From Algoriphagus taiwanensis (lineage in GTDB: Bacteria > Bacteroidota > Bacteroidia > Cytophagales > Cyclobacteriaceae): a stretch of DNA of 64,000 bases. Below, piece by piece: positions 7,067 through 15,570 of this stretch (positions are counted from its first letter, which is position 1; every line of letters begins with the position of its first letter). Below the pieces are notes generated by a model that saw only the letters and a list, made by a program, of their open reading frames with translations, was not told the origin of the DNA and did not search any database. The translations under genes and the position numbers were made by a program. Location of the stretch: positions 372,001 to 436,000 of the forward strand of contig NZ_BTPE01000001.1 of NCBI RefSeq assembly GCF_036245645.1. Direction: 5' to 3'.

Positions 7067-10060
7067 TTATTTAAAGTTTACGGTTACACCCAAAGTGAAT
7101 GAACGAGTTTGGAAGTAAGTATTTCTTCGCTCAAGTCCTGGAGATAGTGCTGAAGTGAACGCATCGCCATTTTCAGCATCATTGATTCGAACTTCTGGAT
7201 CGATACCTGTATATCCTGTAATTGTGAACAGGTTCTGAGCTGCCAAATACACTCTTAAAGAACTCAAATTCGCTGATTTTGTTGGGATATTGTATCCCAA
7301 TTCCATGTTGTCTAATCTGACAAAGGAAGCATCTTCCACCACAGTGTTATTCATTGTAGGAGACGAAGTTACCAATGGATTGGTTGGGGTTTTGTCAGTG
7401 ATTACAGAGTTCCAAGTGTTTGATGGGGTGTCAGCGTTTTCATAGAAACCTCTGTAAGAGTTGTACAAATCGTGACCCCAAGCACCTCTCAAGAATACAT
7501 TCAAGGACCAAGCTCCATAAGTAAATGAGTTGGCAAAACCGAATTCACCTTTTGGAAGGCCATTACCTACTTTTGTCCACTCGTTAGGATCTGTAGTGTC
7601 TAGGATATATTCTCCAGCCTCAGTAAATCCGATTACTGTAGGTCCATAGATGTCACCCAAGTTTTGGCCTACTCTGTTATAGATGATAGGGTTGTTGTTC
7701 TGACCCGGAGAACCAGGAGTAGCAAATCTCAACTCTTCAAAGCCCAATTCACCGTTTGACAAGCTTTCAATAGTGGTTTTGTCATAGATGGTGAAGTTGA
7801 AAGTAGGGCTCCATTTGAAAGTACCTTTTCCGATCTGATTCACACTAGTTACAAATTCAAAACCTGCGGCTCTCAAATCAGCCAGGTTTACCCAAGTGGA
7901 ACCTGCGGTATTGAATCGTCCTGGGTCAAATGGGTTAGGAGCACCAGCTGCTACCGGTACATTGAAAAGGAGGTCAGAAATGTTTCTGGTGTAGTAATCG
8001 ATGCTACCAGTCACTTTTCCATTCCAGATTCCAAAGTCAACCCCTACGTTGAATTCCTTCTTGGTTTCCCACTTCAAGTCTCTGTTAGGGTTTGAGAATT
8101 GGTTGATACCAACGAAAATATCATTCTCAGTTAATGGATCACCATCCAAGTCGATACGGTTACCGTTTCCAAAAACACCCAAAGCCAAGGTTGGTGAAGG
8201 AGGCAAGTTACCAGTCACACCATATGAAACTCTAGGCTTGAATTGGCTGAAGATACCCATATCAAAAATCTGGGTGAAGTCAGAACCTACAGAGAATGCA
8301 GGGAAGTAACCTGTTTGGTTGTTAGCACCAAATCCGGAATAGGTTTCTGCTCTGACAGAGGCAGATACGAAGAACATGTTGTCCCAGTTGAAGTTAGCTC
8401 TACCGAATAAGGAATTCAACTGATCTTCATTTGCAAAGGAAGATACGCTTGTATTGTTACCTAGTCGGATAGCACCTGCTCCAAGGTTATTCCATCCCAA
8501 ATCGAAAAGATATTGTCTTACTCTCGCATTGAATCCTTGGTTGGTTGTGTATTGGATACCAGCACCACCCAGTAAGGTCATGTTTAGCTTATCGCTAAGG
8601 TCAGTTTCATATCTCAGCGTGGTTTCAAAGATTCTTTGCTTTCTGTCGAAGGTTGCTCTTTCGGCAGAACCTTGAGCACCTAGACCTACTTGGAAATCCT
8701 GAAGTGACCAGAATCCTCCAGAAAGTGTATTTCTTCTATCCTGAGAATATTGTGCAGAAACTGTCAAATTATCTAGGATGTCAAATTCAGCTCGGTAAGA
8801 AACCAAAGCAGTTTTGGTTTCGCCCACAAATCGCTGCTGTCTTGCAAGCGCTACTGGGTTAAAGAAGTCGAACAAATCTCTTTGGAAGTATCCTCCAAAT
8901 CTGTTTCTGGCATCTTCAGTATCTTCGAAGATCGGAGCAGTTGGGTTATAGATTGTAGCGTATCTGAAGGCAGCATCATTGATGGATTCAGAATCTACGT
9001 TGGTGAAAGACAAGTTTACATTGAATCTCAAGCGATTGTTCAATGCGCCCTGAGAAAGATTCAAACGGGTGTTCAATCTTTCATTACCTACACCGTTTAC
9101 GATACCATTGTTGTCCCGGTAGTTGACAGAAGCCATGTAGCTGGAATTTCCGAAGCTTCCGGAAACACTCGCATTGGTAGTGAAAGAAAGAGCGTCATCG
9201 ATCAACTCATCTCTCCAATCTGTTCTGCTACCAAAGTCAGTGCCGCCTCTTGCTACAAATTCTTCAGGAGAAAGTGTAGGAATCAAGTTAGTAGCTTGAT
9301 CAAGGGTTGCAAAAGAGTTGATGGTAACATTGGTTGTTCCTTCTTTTTTGCCCTGACGGGTGGTTGTAATCAAAATTACCCCGGAAGAACCTCTAGCACC
9401 ATAGATAGCTGCTGCAGAACCATCCTTCAATACATCGATGGACTGAATGTCATTTGGATCGACGTTTTCAATGGAAGCTCCGATAACACCGTCCAATACG
9501 ATAAGCGGAGAAGAGTTGGCTCCAAAGGTGGAAAGACCTCTCAAACGCACATTAAATGCATTGTTTGGGTTACCGCCTGGGCGTGTGATGGAAAGACCCG
9601 CTACTTTACCTTGCAAAAGCTGAGCTGGGTTTGATACGTTACCTCTGTTGAAGTCTTCTGGCTTTACTCCGACAACTGCAGAAGTGATTTCCTTCTTGTC
9701 CTGGCTACCGTAACCGATAACCACGGCTTCTTGAAGGCTTTGGATGTCTTCCTCCAAATTGATGGTGATGGAAGACTGATTGCCGATTTCGATTTCCTGG
9801 GTCAGGTAGCCCACAAAAGAAACGACAAGAATCTGATCTCCGGCCTGAAGCGGAAGGCTAAACTTTCCGTCCAAATCGGTCGCAGTTCCACGGGTAGTGC
9901 CTTTGATCAGCACGGTCGCACCCGGAACAGGGTCTCCAAAGGACGCATCCAATACGGTACCTGTTAGGGTGCGGCTTTGGGCGTTGGCGAATGCTATCGT
10001 GCCTAGGGTAAGCACCATCGCAAGCAGCAACGACTTGAGTTTTGGTAAATAATTTCTCAT
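7067..10060 (-). CDS. SusC/RagA-family TonB-linked outer-membrane protein
   Basis: This encodes 997 residues. A cleavable signal peptide ends near AFANAQ (residue 28). A carboxypeptidase-D-like regulatory domain follows at roughly 32-110 (TGTVLDASFGDPVPGATVLI). Next comes the SusC hallmark VVIGYGSQDKKEITSAV, then the plug domain (LLQGKVAGLSITRPGGNPN, IRLRG-like VRLRGLSTFG, IDVLKDGSAAAIYGARGSSG), and the rest is a beta-barrel ending in an aromatic strand (FTLGVTVNFK). The protein is an energised importer that works with TonB-ExbBD and the SusD lipoprotein encoded next. It is the first gene of the minus-strand locus, and two perfect palindromes lie upstream in a 0.5-kb AT-rich region, which suggests regulation by a DNA-binding repressor. 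No extracytoplasmic sigma or anti-sigma gene is adjacent. Confidence 0.97.
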   Translation of the reverse strand: MRNYLPKLKSLLLAMVLTLGTIAFANAQSRTLTGTVLDASFGDPVPGATVLIKGTTRGTATDLDGKFSLPLQAGDQILVVSFVGYLTQEIEIGNQSSITINLEEDIQSLQEAVVIGYGSQDKKEITSAVVGVKPEDFNRGNVSNPAQLLQGKVAGLSITRPGGNPNNAFNVRLRGLSTFGANSSPLIVLDGVIGASIENVDPNDIQSIDVLKDGSAAAIYGARGSSGVILITTTRQGKKEGTTNVTINSFATLDQATNLIPTLSPEEFVARGGTDFGSRTDWRDELIDDALSFTTNASVSGSFGNSSYMASVNYRDNNGIVNGVGNERLNTRLNLSQGALNNRLRFNVNLSFTNVDSESINDAAFRYATIYNPTAPIFEDTEDARNRFGGYFQRDLFDFFNPVALARQQRFVGETKTALVSYRAEFDILDNLTVSAQYSQDRRNTLSGGFWSLQDFQVGLGAQGSAERATFDRKQRIFETTLRYETDLSDKLNMTLLGGAGIQYTTNQGFNARVRQYLFDLGWNNLGAGAIRLGNNTSVSSFANEDQLNSLFGRANFNWDNMFFVSASVRAETYSGFGANNQTGYFPAFSVGSDFTQIFDMGIFSQFKPRVSYGVTGNLPPSPTLALGVFGNGNRIDLDGDPLTENDIFVGINQFSNPNRDLKWETKKEFNVGVDFGIWNGKVTGSIDYYTRNISDLLFNVPVAAGAPNPFDPGRFNTAGSTWVNLADLRAAGFEFVTSVNQIGKGTFKWSPTFNFTIYDKTTIESLSNGELGFEELRFATPGSPGQNNNPIIYNRVGQNLGDIYGPTVIGFTEAGEYILDTTDPNEWTKVGNGLPKGEFGFANSFTYGAWSLNVFLRGAWGHDLYNSYRGFYENADTPSNTWNSVITDKTPTNPLVTSSPTMNNTVVEDASFVRLDNMELGYNIPTKSANLSSLRVYLAAQNLFTITGYTGIDPEVRINDAENGDAFTSALSPGLERRNTYFQTRSFTLGVTVNFK

Positions 10061-10143
10061 AGGGTTTTTTGTTTTTTGAAAAAGCGAAATAGGTATGAGT
10101 ACTTAATTTCAATTCTAAGGTGAAGCAATAATTTTAATTTTGC

Positions 10144-10157
10144 AAATGTTAACATTT
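10144..10157. promoter_or_regulatory. Perfect palindrome AAATGTTAACATTT upstream of susC
   Basis: This 14-bp perfect inverted repeat is centred about 90 bases upstream of the susC start. On the minus strand it overlaps AACATTTG, which differs from the -7 consensus TAnnTTTG by one base. A bound protein there could block transcription. The operator role is inferred. Confidence 0.4.
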
Positions 10158-10253
10158 ACCAAATCCTGTAACAGAAAACCCCATCTGTAATGGAATAATC
10201 CTAATTTTAACAATTGCTTAATGAAAATTATTTTTTGTTGACATTTATTTAAT

Positions 10254-10267
10254 GGAAAACGTTTTCC
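10254..10267. promoter_or_regulatory. LacI-type operator candidate GGAAAACGTTTTCC
   Basis: This is a 14-bp perfect palindrome with a central CG. That layout is usual for sites bound by LacI/GalR-family regulators. It lies about 200 bases upstream of susC and 340 bases upstream of the DUF5686 gene. No LacI-family gene is in the window, so the cognate regulator would be encoded elsewhere. Confidence 0.5.
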
Positions 10268-10602
10268 TTTTAAACACTATTAAAAAAATCAATTTTTATT
10301 AATTATTTTAAAATTTCTTCATTTTGCAGAAAGCCCTTTTCCAGCACGCTAGGGACATTTTTAAAATTTTTAAAGAAGTAAGAGGGCTTCCTTGTTAAAA
10401 TAAAAGAATGAATTCGTTTAGTTGATTTCCATCCAATTGTCGATTAGAGGTATTTCAGTTAGGCTTACTCGGGAAATATATTAATTAATAAGTGTTCCGA
10501 GCTTAAAGCCTAGATATGTTAATTTCTATTAGAAAATCAAACTCTGAAACAACCTCTTCGTATCAATTTGCATCTTTATAGAGTAAACATTTCATTTTGT
10601 TC

Positions 10603-13266
10603 ATGACTCTTTCTTCTCGGGCTTTTCTGCTCTGCTTTTCCTTGCTTTTTCTGCTTTCTCTCCCCCCTCTTTTCTCTCAGGGAATTCGGGGATTGGTGAC
10701 CAATAAAAATCAGGAGCCTTTGCCTTTTGCCTCAGTTTTTATCCGAAATCTCGAGGATGGGGTGCCTACCAATGAAAACGGGCGCTATGAGTATAGACTT
10801 CAGCCTGGATTTTACGATGTTCTAATCCAGTTTTTAGGCTACAAGTCCCAACTCATCACAGTGGAAGTCAAGGATCAGTGGGTTGATTTGGATGTGGTAT
10901 TGGAGGAGCAGGTAATTGCTCTCCAAACAGTGGAGGTACAAGCAGGGGCTGAAGACCCTGCCCTGACCATCATGAGGAAAGCAATTGCCAAAGCAAAATA
11001 TCACAGACTTCAGCTTCAGGAGTATTCCATGACCGTCTACCTGAAAGGAACCGGTCAGCTGACCGATGCTCCTTTTTTCCTGAGGAAAAAACTGGAAGAA
11101 GAGGGCATGAAACTGAATGAAGCCTACACCTCCGAGTCGGTATCCCGGATCTCTTTTGCGCTACCGGATAAAGTCGAGGAGAAAGTCATTTCCATCCGTA
11201 CCAATGGGGATAACCAAGGAACCTCACCTGCTCCCTATATTCAGACTTCTTTCTATCAGGATCAGATCAACGGGATAGTGTCCCCACTCTCCCGATATGC
11301 TTTTCAATATTATCAGTTTCGCTACGAGGGGAGCTTTTTTGATCAGGGAGTCATGGTCAGCAAAATCCGGGTGACCCCACGATCAAGGGGAGAGCAGGTC
11401 TTCGAGGGATATATTTATATAATAGAAGACTTGTGGGCAATTTTCAGCCTGGATTTGAAAACCTCCCTCCTTGGTTTTGAGATCACGGCCAAGCAGCAAT
11501 ATGCACCTGTCGCGGATAATGTCTGGATGCCCCTCACTCATACCTATTCCTTTGGCGGTAAGATCTTCGGATTTGCCGGGGAATTCAACTATCTGGCTTC
11601 TACCCGGGAATATCAGATCAAACTCAATCCTGATTTGGCTGCGGTACCTGAAATCATTGATGAAAAAGTCCAGGAAATCCCCGCAGATGCGCTAAAAGTC
11701 AACAAAGCTCAGTCTGCTTTGGAGCAATTGGCTACCGAAGAGCCGAAGACACGGAAAGAATACCGCAAACTGATCAATCAGTATGAAAAAGAACTGCTCA
11801 AAGAGGAAGCCGAGGAGAAACAAGACCCCGTGGTCTCGGAGCGGAATTATTCAGTAGATTCTTTGGCGAGAAAAAGAGATTTGGCGTATTGGGACAGCAT
11901 TCGCCCGGTTCCACTCACGCATAAGGAAGTGGAAGGCTACAAAAGAGATGACAGCCTGGCCACTGTAGAGGCTGCCAAAGTCAGTGAAGTGGACTCCATA
12001 GCCAAAAAGGCCCGATCGAAATACAAGCCCCTTGATTTTCTGAATGGTTCAAATTATAGCTTTGGAAAAGGAGTTTCTCTAGGCTTTAGGCAAAACTGGA
12101 CCAAGTTTTCTTTTAACACCGTCGAAGGTTGGAAGGCGGGATTGGGTATGTATTATCGAAAGTACAGCGAGATCAAACTGGCAGATAGCGTCAATCGAAT
12201 CCGGAAGAGCTTCAATATCGAGCCGGAATTGAGGTACGGCTTTTCCAGCCAGCGATTTTATGGGAAAGTCAATTTCCGCTGGTCTCATACCCAGCCCACT
12301 TCAGGACAGACTTGGGGCTTGGAAGGAGGGCGATTTATTTATCAGTTTAATACTTCCGAACCCATCAATGAGCAGGTCAATGCCTTTTATTCACTTTTGG
12401 TGAGGAGAAATTACATGAAGCTATATGAGCAAGACTTTACCAGGGTCTATTGGGCTCATCGGGTCAATTATGGTTTTACCTATCGGGCCAATTTCCTTTG
12501 GGCAGAGCGTAGAGAACTTTTCAATACGAGTGATTACAGCTTTTACAACAAGCCCGAACGGGAATACACTTCCAATCGACCTGAAAATGTGGAAGCAATC
12601 GAGGGAGATTTTGGAACTCATCGGGTAGCCCGGTTTGGCGTCTCTGCGGAGTGGAGGCCGGGATTGACCTATACCATACGAAACGGTAGAAAGTCGCCGA
12701 ACTACGAACGTTCACCGCTGCTTACTTTTTCCTACCAAAAAGCCATCCCCCAACTTGCAGGAGGCGGAGAGGCAGCTGATTTTGACCAAGTGGAATTGGG
12801 AATCAAGCATGATTTTTCTTTCGGGGTCAGCGGGAAGTTGGATTTCAATGTCACAGCCGGTACCTTCCTGAACAACAACCGGGTTTATTTTGCGGATTTC
12901 AAGCATTTTGGAGGTAACCGGACCATCTTTTCCAATTTCGGTCCGGCAAGCAATTATCGTCTGATGGATTATTACCGATACAGCACTGCGTCCTCTTATG
13001 TGGCAGGCATCGCACACTATCAGTTTCGGAAATTTCTCTTTACCCAACTCCCCATGCTAAGGTTTTCCGGGCTAAGGGAAAATATTTTCGTGAATTACCT
13101 CAAAACAGAAAATTCCCCGCATTACACTGAGATCGGCTATTCTCTGGACAACCTATTCCGGATCTTCCGGGTCGAGGTTGGAGTAGGGTTTGAAAATGGA
13201 GAGTTTCTCCGTGCAGGTCCCTTGTTTGGAATCGCGACCTTTATCAATGTGAATTTTGAGGATTAA
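10603..13266 (+). CDS. DUF5686 and carboxypeptidase-like regulatory domain protein
   Basis: This encodes 887 residues from the ATG at 10603; a TTG two codons upstream is the only earlier start and adds nothing. A signal peptide ends near PPLFSQG (about residue 26). A carboxypeptidase-D-like beta-sandwich follows at 27-105 (IRGLVTNKNQEPLPFASVFI). The rest matches the large DUF5686 region of Bacteroidota outer-membrane proteins, with many alternating aromatic strands towards the C-terminus and a final VGVGFENGEFLRAGPLFGIA segment that looks like barrel strands. A charged linker rich in Lys and Glu lies near residues 380-470. The function is unknown; outer-membrane location is inferred. It stands alone, convergent with frr, with a shared hairpin between them. 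Confidence 0.88.
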   Translation: MTLSSRAFLLCFSLLFLLSLPPLFSQGIRGLVTNKNQEPLPFASVFIRNLEDGVPTNENGRYEYRLQPGFYDVLIQFLGYKSQLITVEVKDQWVDLDVVLEEQVIALQTVEVQAGAEDPALTIMRKAIAKAKYHRLQLQEYSMTVYLKGTGQLTDAPFFLRKKLEEEGMKLNEAYTSESVSRISFALPDKVEEKVISIRTNGDNQGTSPAPYIQTSFYQDQINGIVSPLSRYAFQYYQFRYEGSFFDQGVMVSKIRVTPRSRGEQVFEGYIYIIEDLWAIFSLDLKTSLLGFEITAKQQYAPVADNVWMPLTHTYSFGGKIFGFAGEFNYLASTREYQIKLNPDLAAVPEIIDEKVQEIPADALKVNKAQSALEQLATEEPKTRKEYRKLINQYEKELLKEEAEEKQDPVVSERNYSVDSLARKRDLAYWDSIRPVPLTHKEVEGYKRDDSLATVEAAKVSEVDSIAKKARSKYKPLDFLNGSNYSFGKGVSLGFRQNWTKFSFNTVEGWKAGLGMYYRKYSEIKLADSVNRIRKSFNIEPELRYGFSSQRFYGKVNFRWSHTQPTSGQTWGLEGGRFIYQFNTSEPINEQVNAFYSLLVRRNYMKLYEQDFTRVYWAHRVNYGFTYRANFLWAERRELFNTSDYSFYNKPEREYTSNRPENVEAIEGDFGTHRVARFGVSAEWRPGLTYTIRNGRKSPNYERSPLLTFSYQKAIPQLAGGGEAADFDQVELGIKHDFSFGVSGKLDFNVTAGTFLNNNRVYFADFKHFGGNRTIFSNFGPASNYRLMDYYRYSTASSYVAGIAHYQFRKFLFTQLPMLRFSGLRENIFVNYLKTENSPHYTEIGYSLDNLFRIFRVEVGVGFENGEFLRAGPLFGIATFINVNFED

Positions 13267-13296
13267 AAAAGCCCGGTTTGGGAAAACCGGGCTTGT
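13264..13296. terminator. Bidirectional terminator between DUF5686 gene and frr
   Basis: An 11-bp perfect stem (13269-13279 with 13284-13294, loop GGGA) is flanked by six A on the left and TTGTT on the right. The minus-strand reading has a T6 tail and suits frr. The plus-strand tail is weaker. Confidence 0.85.
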
Positions 13297-13308
13297 TGAG
13301 CTTTTATC

Positions 13309-13869
13309 TCAGACTTTCATGATGTCAGCTTCTTTTTTGGCGAGAAGCTCATCGATTTTGGCAGAGTACTGATCAGTGAATTTCTGGACCTTTTCTTCGG
13401 CCTTTTTCACTTCGTCCTCAGAGGCTCCTTCTTTTTGGAGTTTTTTCAAAGAATCATTGATTTCTTTTCTGACTGAGCGAATGGATATTTTGCCTGTTTC
13501 GCATTCCTGCTTGGCCATTTTTACCAATTGCACTCTTCGTTCTTCTGTCAAAGCGGGAATGGTCAAAATGATGATTTCGCCGTTATTTTGAGGTGCCAGA
13601 CCTAGATCAGAATTGATGATGGCCTTTTCAATTTCGGAAATCAGGTTTCTTTCGAAAGGCTTAATCGCCAATGTTCGGGCATCCGGAGTATTGACAGAGG
13701 AGACCTGATTGAGCGGGGTAGGGGCGCCATAGTATTGTACCATAATCCCGTCCAGAAGATTCGGCATTGCTTTGCCTGCTCTGATTTTTACCAATTCTCC
13801 AGCAGTGTGGTCCACTGCTTTTTGCATCAGTTCCTGTGCTTCATCCAGAAATAATTCGATTTCTTCCAT
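13309..13869 (-). CDS. frr: Ribosome recycling factor
   Basis: This encodes 186 residues, the normal length. Ribosome recycling factor, with EF-G, splits the post-termination ribosome in the cytoplasm. Family motifs are present: VKIRAGKAMPNLLDGIMVQYYG for the start of the helical arm (residues about 26-47), TLAIKPFERNLISEIEKAI, and the highly conserved IPALTEERRVQLVKMAK (about 108-124). The C-terminus is coiled-coil. It lies 14 bases downstream of pyrH, the order found in most bacteria, and ends at a strong terminator. Confidence 0.98.
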   Translation of the reverse strand: MEEIELFLDEAQELMQKAVDHTAGELVKIRAGKAMPNLLDGIMVQYYGAPTPLNQVSSVNTPDARTLAIKPFERNLISEIEKAIINSDLGLAPQNNGEIIILTIPALTEERRVQLVKMAKQECETGKISIRSVRKEINDSLKKLQKEGASEDEVKKAEEKVQKFTDQYSAKIDELLAKKEADIMKV

Positions 13870-13883
13870 GGTATGTGTGTTTT

Positions 13884-14591
13884 TTAGGCGGTGATAAGGG
13901 TTCCGATTTCTTCACCCAAGACCAGCTTGCTTAGATTTCCTGCTTTATTCATGTCAAATACAATGATCGGAAGGTTGTTTTCCTGGCACAGAGTGAAGGC
14001 GGTCATGTCCATTACGCTGAGATTTTTGGCGTAAACTTCCGAAAAGGTGATGTTATGATATTTGGTAGCGGAAAGGTCCTTTTCAGGATCTGCAGTATAT
14101 ACTCCGTCTACTCTTGTCCCTTTCAAAACCACATCTGACTCGATCTCAATCGCCCGAAGTGCTGCAGTGGAATCGGTGGTAAAGTAAGGATTGCCAATTC
14201 CCGCACCGAAAATCACAATTCGTCCCTTCTCCAAATGCCGGATAGCTCTTCTTCTGATAAATGGCTCACAGACACTTTCGATTTTGATCCCGGACATCAA
14301 TCGGGTAAACATCCCGTTTTGCTCCAAGGCACTTTGCAAAGCCATGGCATTGATAAGGGTGGCCAACATGCCCATATAGTCTCCCTGCACCCGGTCAATT
14401 CCCGATTTTTCGGCTTGTACGCCCCGGAAAATATTCCCTCCTCCGATCACAATGGCGATTTCTACGCCCAGTTCTTTGACTTTTTTGATTTCATCTGCAT
14501 ACTGCTGAAGCCTCTCCGGATCGATTCCGTATTTTTTCTCACCCATCAGGGCCTCTCCACTTAGCTTCAGAAGGATTCGTTTGTATTTCAT
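13884..14591 (-). CDS. pyrH: UMP kinase
   Basis: This encodes 235 residues. The enzyme phosphorylates UMP to UDP with ATP in pyrimidine synthesis and belongs to the amino-acid kinase fold. Visible motifs are the N-terminal RILLKLSGEALMG, the glycine-rich IVIGGGNIFRG (about 48-58), the GDYMGMLATLINAMALQ helix, GIGNPYFTTDSTAALRA (about 137-153) and KGTRVDGVYTADP (about 163-175). It is the promoter-proximal gene of a pyrH-frr pair. A -7-like element lies about 107 bases upstream. Confidence 0.98.
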   Translation of the reverse strand: MKYKRILLKLSGEALMGEKKYGIDPERLQQYADEIKKVKELGVEIAIVIGGGNIFRGVQAEKSGIDRVQGDYMGMLATLINAMALQSALEQNGMFTRLMSGIKIESVCEPFIRRRAIRHLEKGRIVIFGAGIGNPYFTTDSTAALRAIEIESDVVLKGTRVDGVYTADPEKDLSATKYHNITFSEVYAKNLSVMDMTAFTLCQENNLPIIVFDMNKAGNLSKLVLGEEIGTLITA

Positions 14592-14697
14592 GGGTTGGTG
14601 AATTGGTTCTTGTGTTTGACCTTATGATGAAAGGACTGTTGGTTTTGATTTGACAAAATTTGATTGGGTTATCCCCAAAGGAGAGTTAACAATCCGA

Positions 14698-14705
14698 CAA
14701 ATATA
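14698..14705 (-). promoter_or_regulatory. -7 element candidate for pyrH-frr
   Basis: The minus strand reads TATATTTG, a perfect TAnnTTTG. The expected TTTG 19 bases upstream is absent, so this is only a weak promoter call. Confidence 0.3.
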
Positions 14706-14818
14706 ATTTCTTCAATCCATAATGCTAGAAGGAAAATAAAATTTGGCTTAGAATGGTGTAAATTGATCCTAAGGCAATGTCTCAAAAAGTCCAGGGATTT
14801 CTGGAAAAATAAAAGGGA

Positions 14819-14997
14819 ATGGAACCCCAGCGCTTTGCTGAATTGATCTTAAAAGGAATTCAGAAAGGGAAAGAAGAATTTGTGGTCGGGGGAATGGAGC
14901 GATTTACTGTGTTTTTCAACCGGATTTTCCTGGACTAAACCGCTTGATCATTCGCTCCAACCCTTTGCCAAAGCTTCAGCAGGTTAAACGATTTTTT
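14819..14997 (+). pseudogene. Frameshifted C-terminal remnant of a short-chain dehydrogenase
   Basis: From 14819 the frame reads PQRFAELILKGIQKGKEEF, then VVGGMERFTVFFNRIF, then stops at 14936. Shifting frame at 14929 continues it as PGLNRLIIRSNPLPKLQQV up to KRFF at about 14997. The joined peptide matches the C-terminal pattern of DHRS7-like short-chain dehydrogenases (SPEEFA, GIxKGKxEVxIGG, FFPGL, IIR). One missing C in the TTTCC run at 14926-14930 explains the shift. The Rossmann part and catalytic YxxxK are absent, so this is a dead gene fragment. The assignment rests on remembered family patterns. Confidence 0.7.
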
Positions 14998-15013
14998 TGG
15001 ACTGGAGTAAACT

Positions 15014-15508
15014 TCAGAACTGAATCAAAACCTGATTTTTCTCCACGCTTTGTTTCAAATTCACTTTCACTTCTTTTACCACACCATCACCGGGAGCTTT
15101 GATGATATTTTCCATTTTCATCGCCTCCAAAATCAAAACGACATCTCCTTTTTTGACTTCATCGCCCGGTTTTACTTTTAAGTCTAGAATCAGTCCAGGC
15201 ATAGGAGCTTTGATGTCTTTGAGTGCACCGGAGCCTGCAGCGGACATCCCCATTTTTTCCAGCAAAAGGTCAAAGCGGTCTTTCAGTTGGATAGTTGCGG
15301 TCTGATATCCAAGTCGGATTCTCATGGATTGAGTTTCCCTGTCCCAATCGATTAATTCGGCCTCCATGGACTCATTTCCTTTGATCAAATGGATTTTTCC
15401 CTCGCCCAGCCATTGGATATCCCAGGCGAGTTTTTGGCCATTGACTTGAAAAAAACCTTCGTTTTTTTCTACCTGATGCGTGTCGTTTTGGAGTATTACT
15501 GAAAACAT
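15014..15508 (-). CDS. Biotin/lipoyl-binding carrier protein (biotin carboxyl carrier-like)
   Basis: This encodes 164 residues. The C-terminal 70 residues form a biotinyl domain (KAPMPGLILDLKVKPGDEVKKG) with the biotin attachment motif EAMKMEN near residue 130; the Lys between the two Met is the biotinylated residue. The N-terminal half resembles the carrier subunit found beside biotin carboxylase in Bacteroidota acyl-CoA carboxylases. No carboxylase or carboxyltransferase gene is adjacent here, so the enzyme it serves (acetyl-CoA or propionyl-CoA carboxylase, or a decarboxylase) cannot be decided. It is divergent from the aminopeptidase gene, with 62 bases between them. Confidence 0.9.
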   Translation of the reverse strand: MFSVILQNDTHQVEKNEGFFQVNGQKLAWDIQWLGEGKIHLIKGNESMEAELIDWDRETQSMRIRLGYQTATIQLKDRFDLLLEKMGMSAAGSGALKDIKAPMPGLILDLKVKPGDEVKKGDVVLILEAMKMENIIKAPGDGVVKEVKVNLKQSVEKNQVLIQF

Positions 15509-15570
15509 TCCTGCTATTTTGGATCAAAATTTATATCCTATCGTCGTTTTCCGATAGATTTTCCCCAAAT

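Larger units (their letters stand above)
10061..10602. other. AT-rich intergenic region between divergent genes
   Basis: These 542 bases separate susC (minus) from the DUF5686 gene (plus) and must carry both promoters. They contain two perfect 14-bp palindromes, listed separately. A plus-strand TAATTTTG at 10135-10142 fits the -7 consensus but has no TTTG 19 nt upstream and lies more than 450 nt from the plus-strand gene. I see no convincing open frame or terminator. Confidence 0.7.
14592..15013. other. Intergenic stretch between pyrH and the biotinyl protein gene
   Basis: These 422 bases hold a candidate pyrH promoter element near 14698 and, at 14819-14997, a plus-strand remnant of a short-chain dehydrogenase. 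In 14720-14818 I find no clear homology, although this part may be more decayed sequence from the same dead gene. Confidence 0.6.

Noticed and set aside
8882..9634. Plus-strand open frame of 250 codons inside susC
   Set aside because: It is antisense to the well-conserved receptor coding sequence and lacks any promoter or recognisable domain.
14664..14846. 60-codon plus-strand frame upstream of the SDR remnant
   Set aside because: It ends inside the remnant in a different frame from the readable SDR peptide and resembles nothing.
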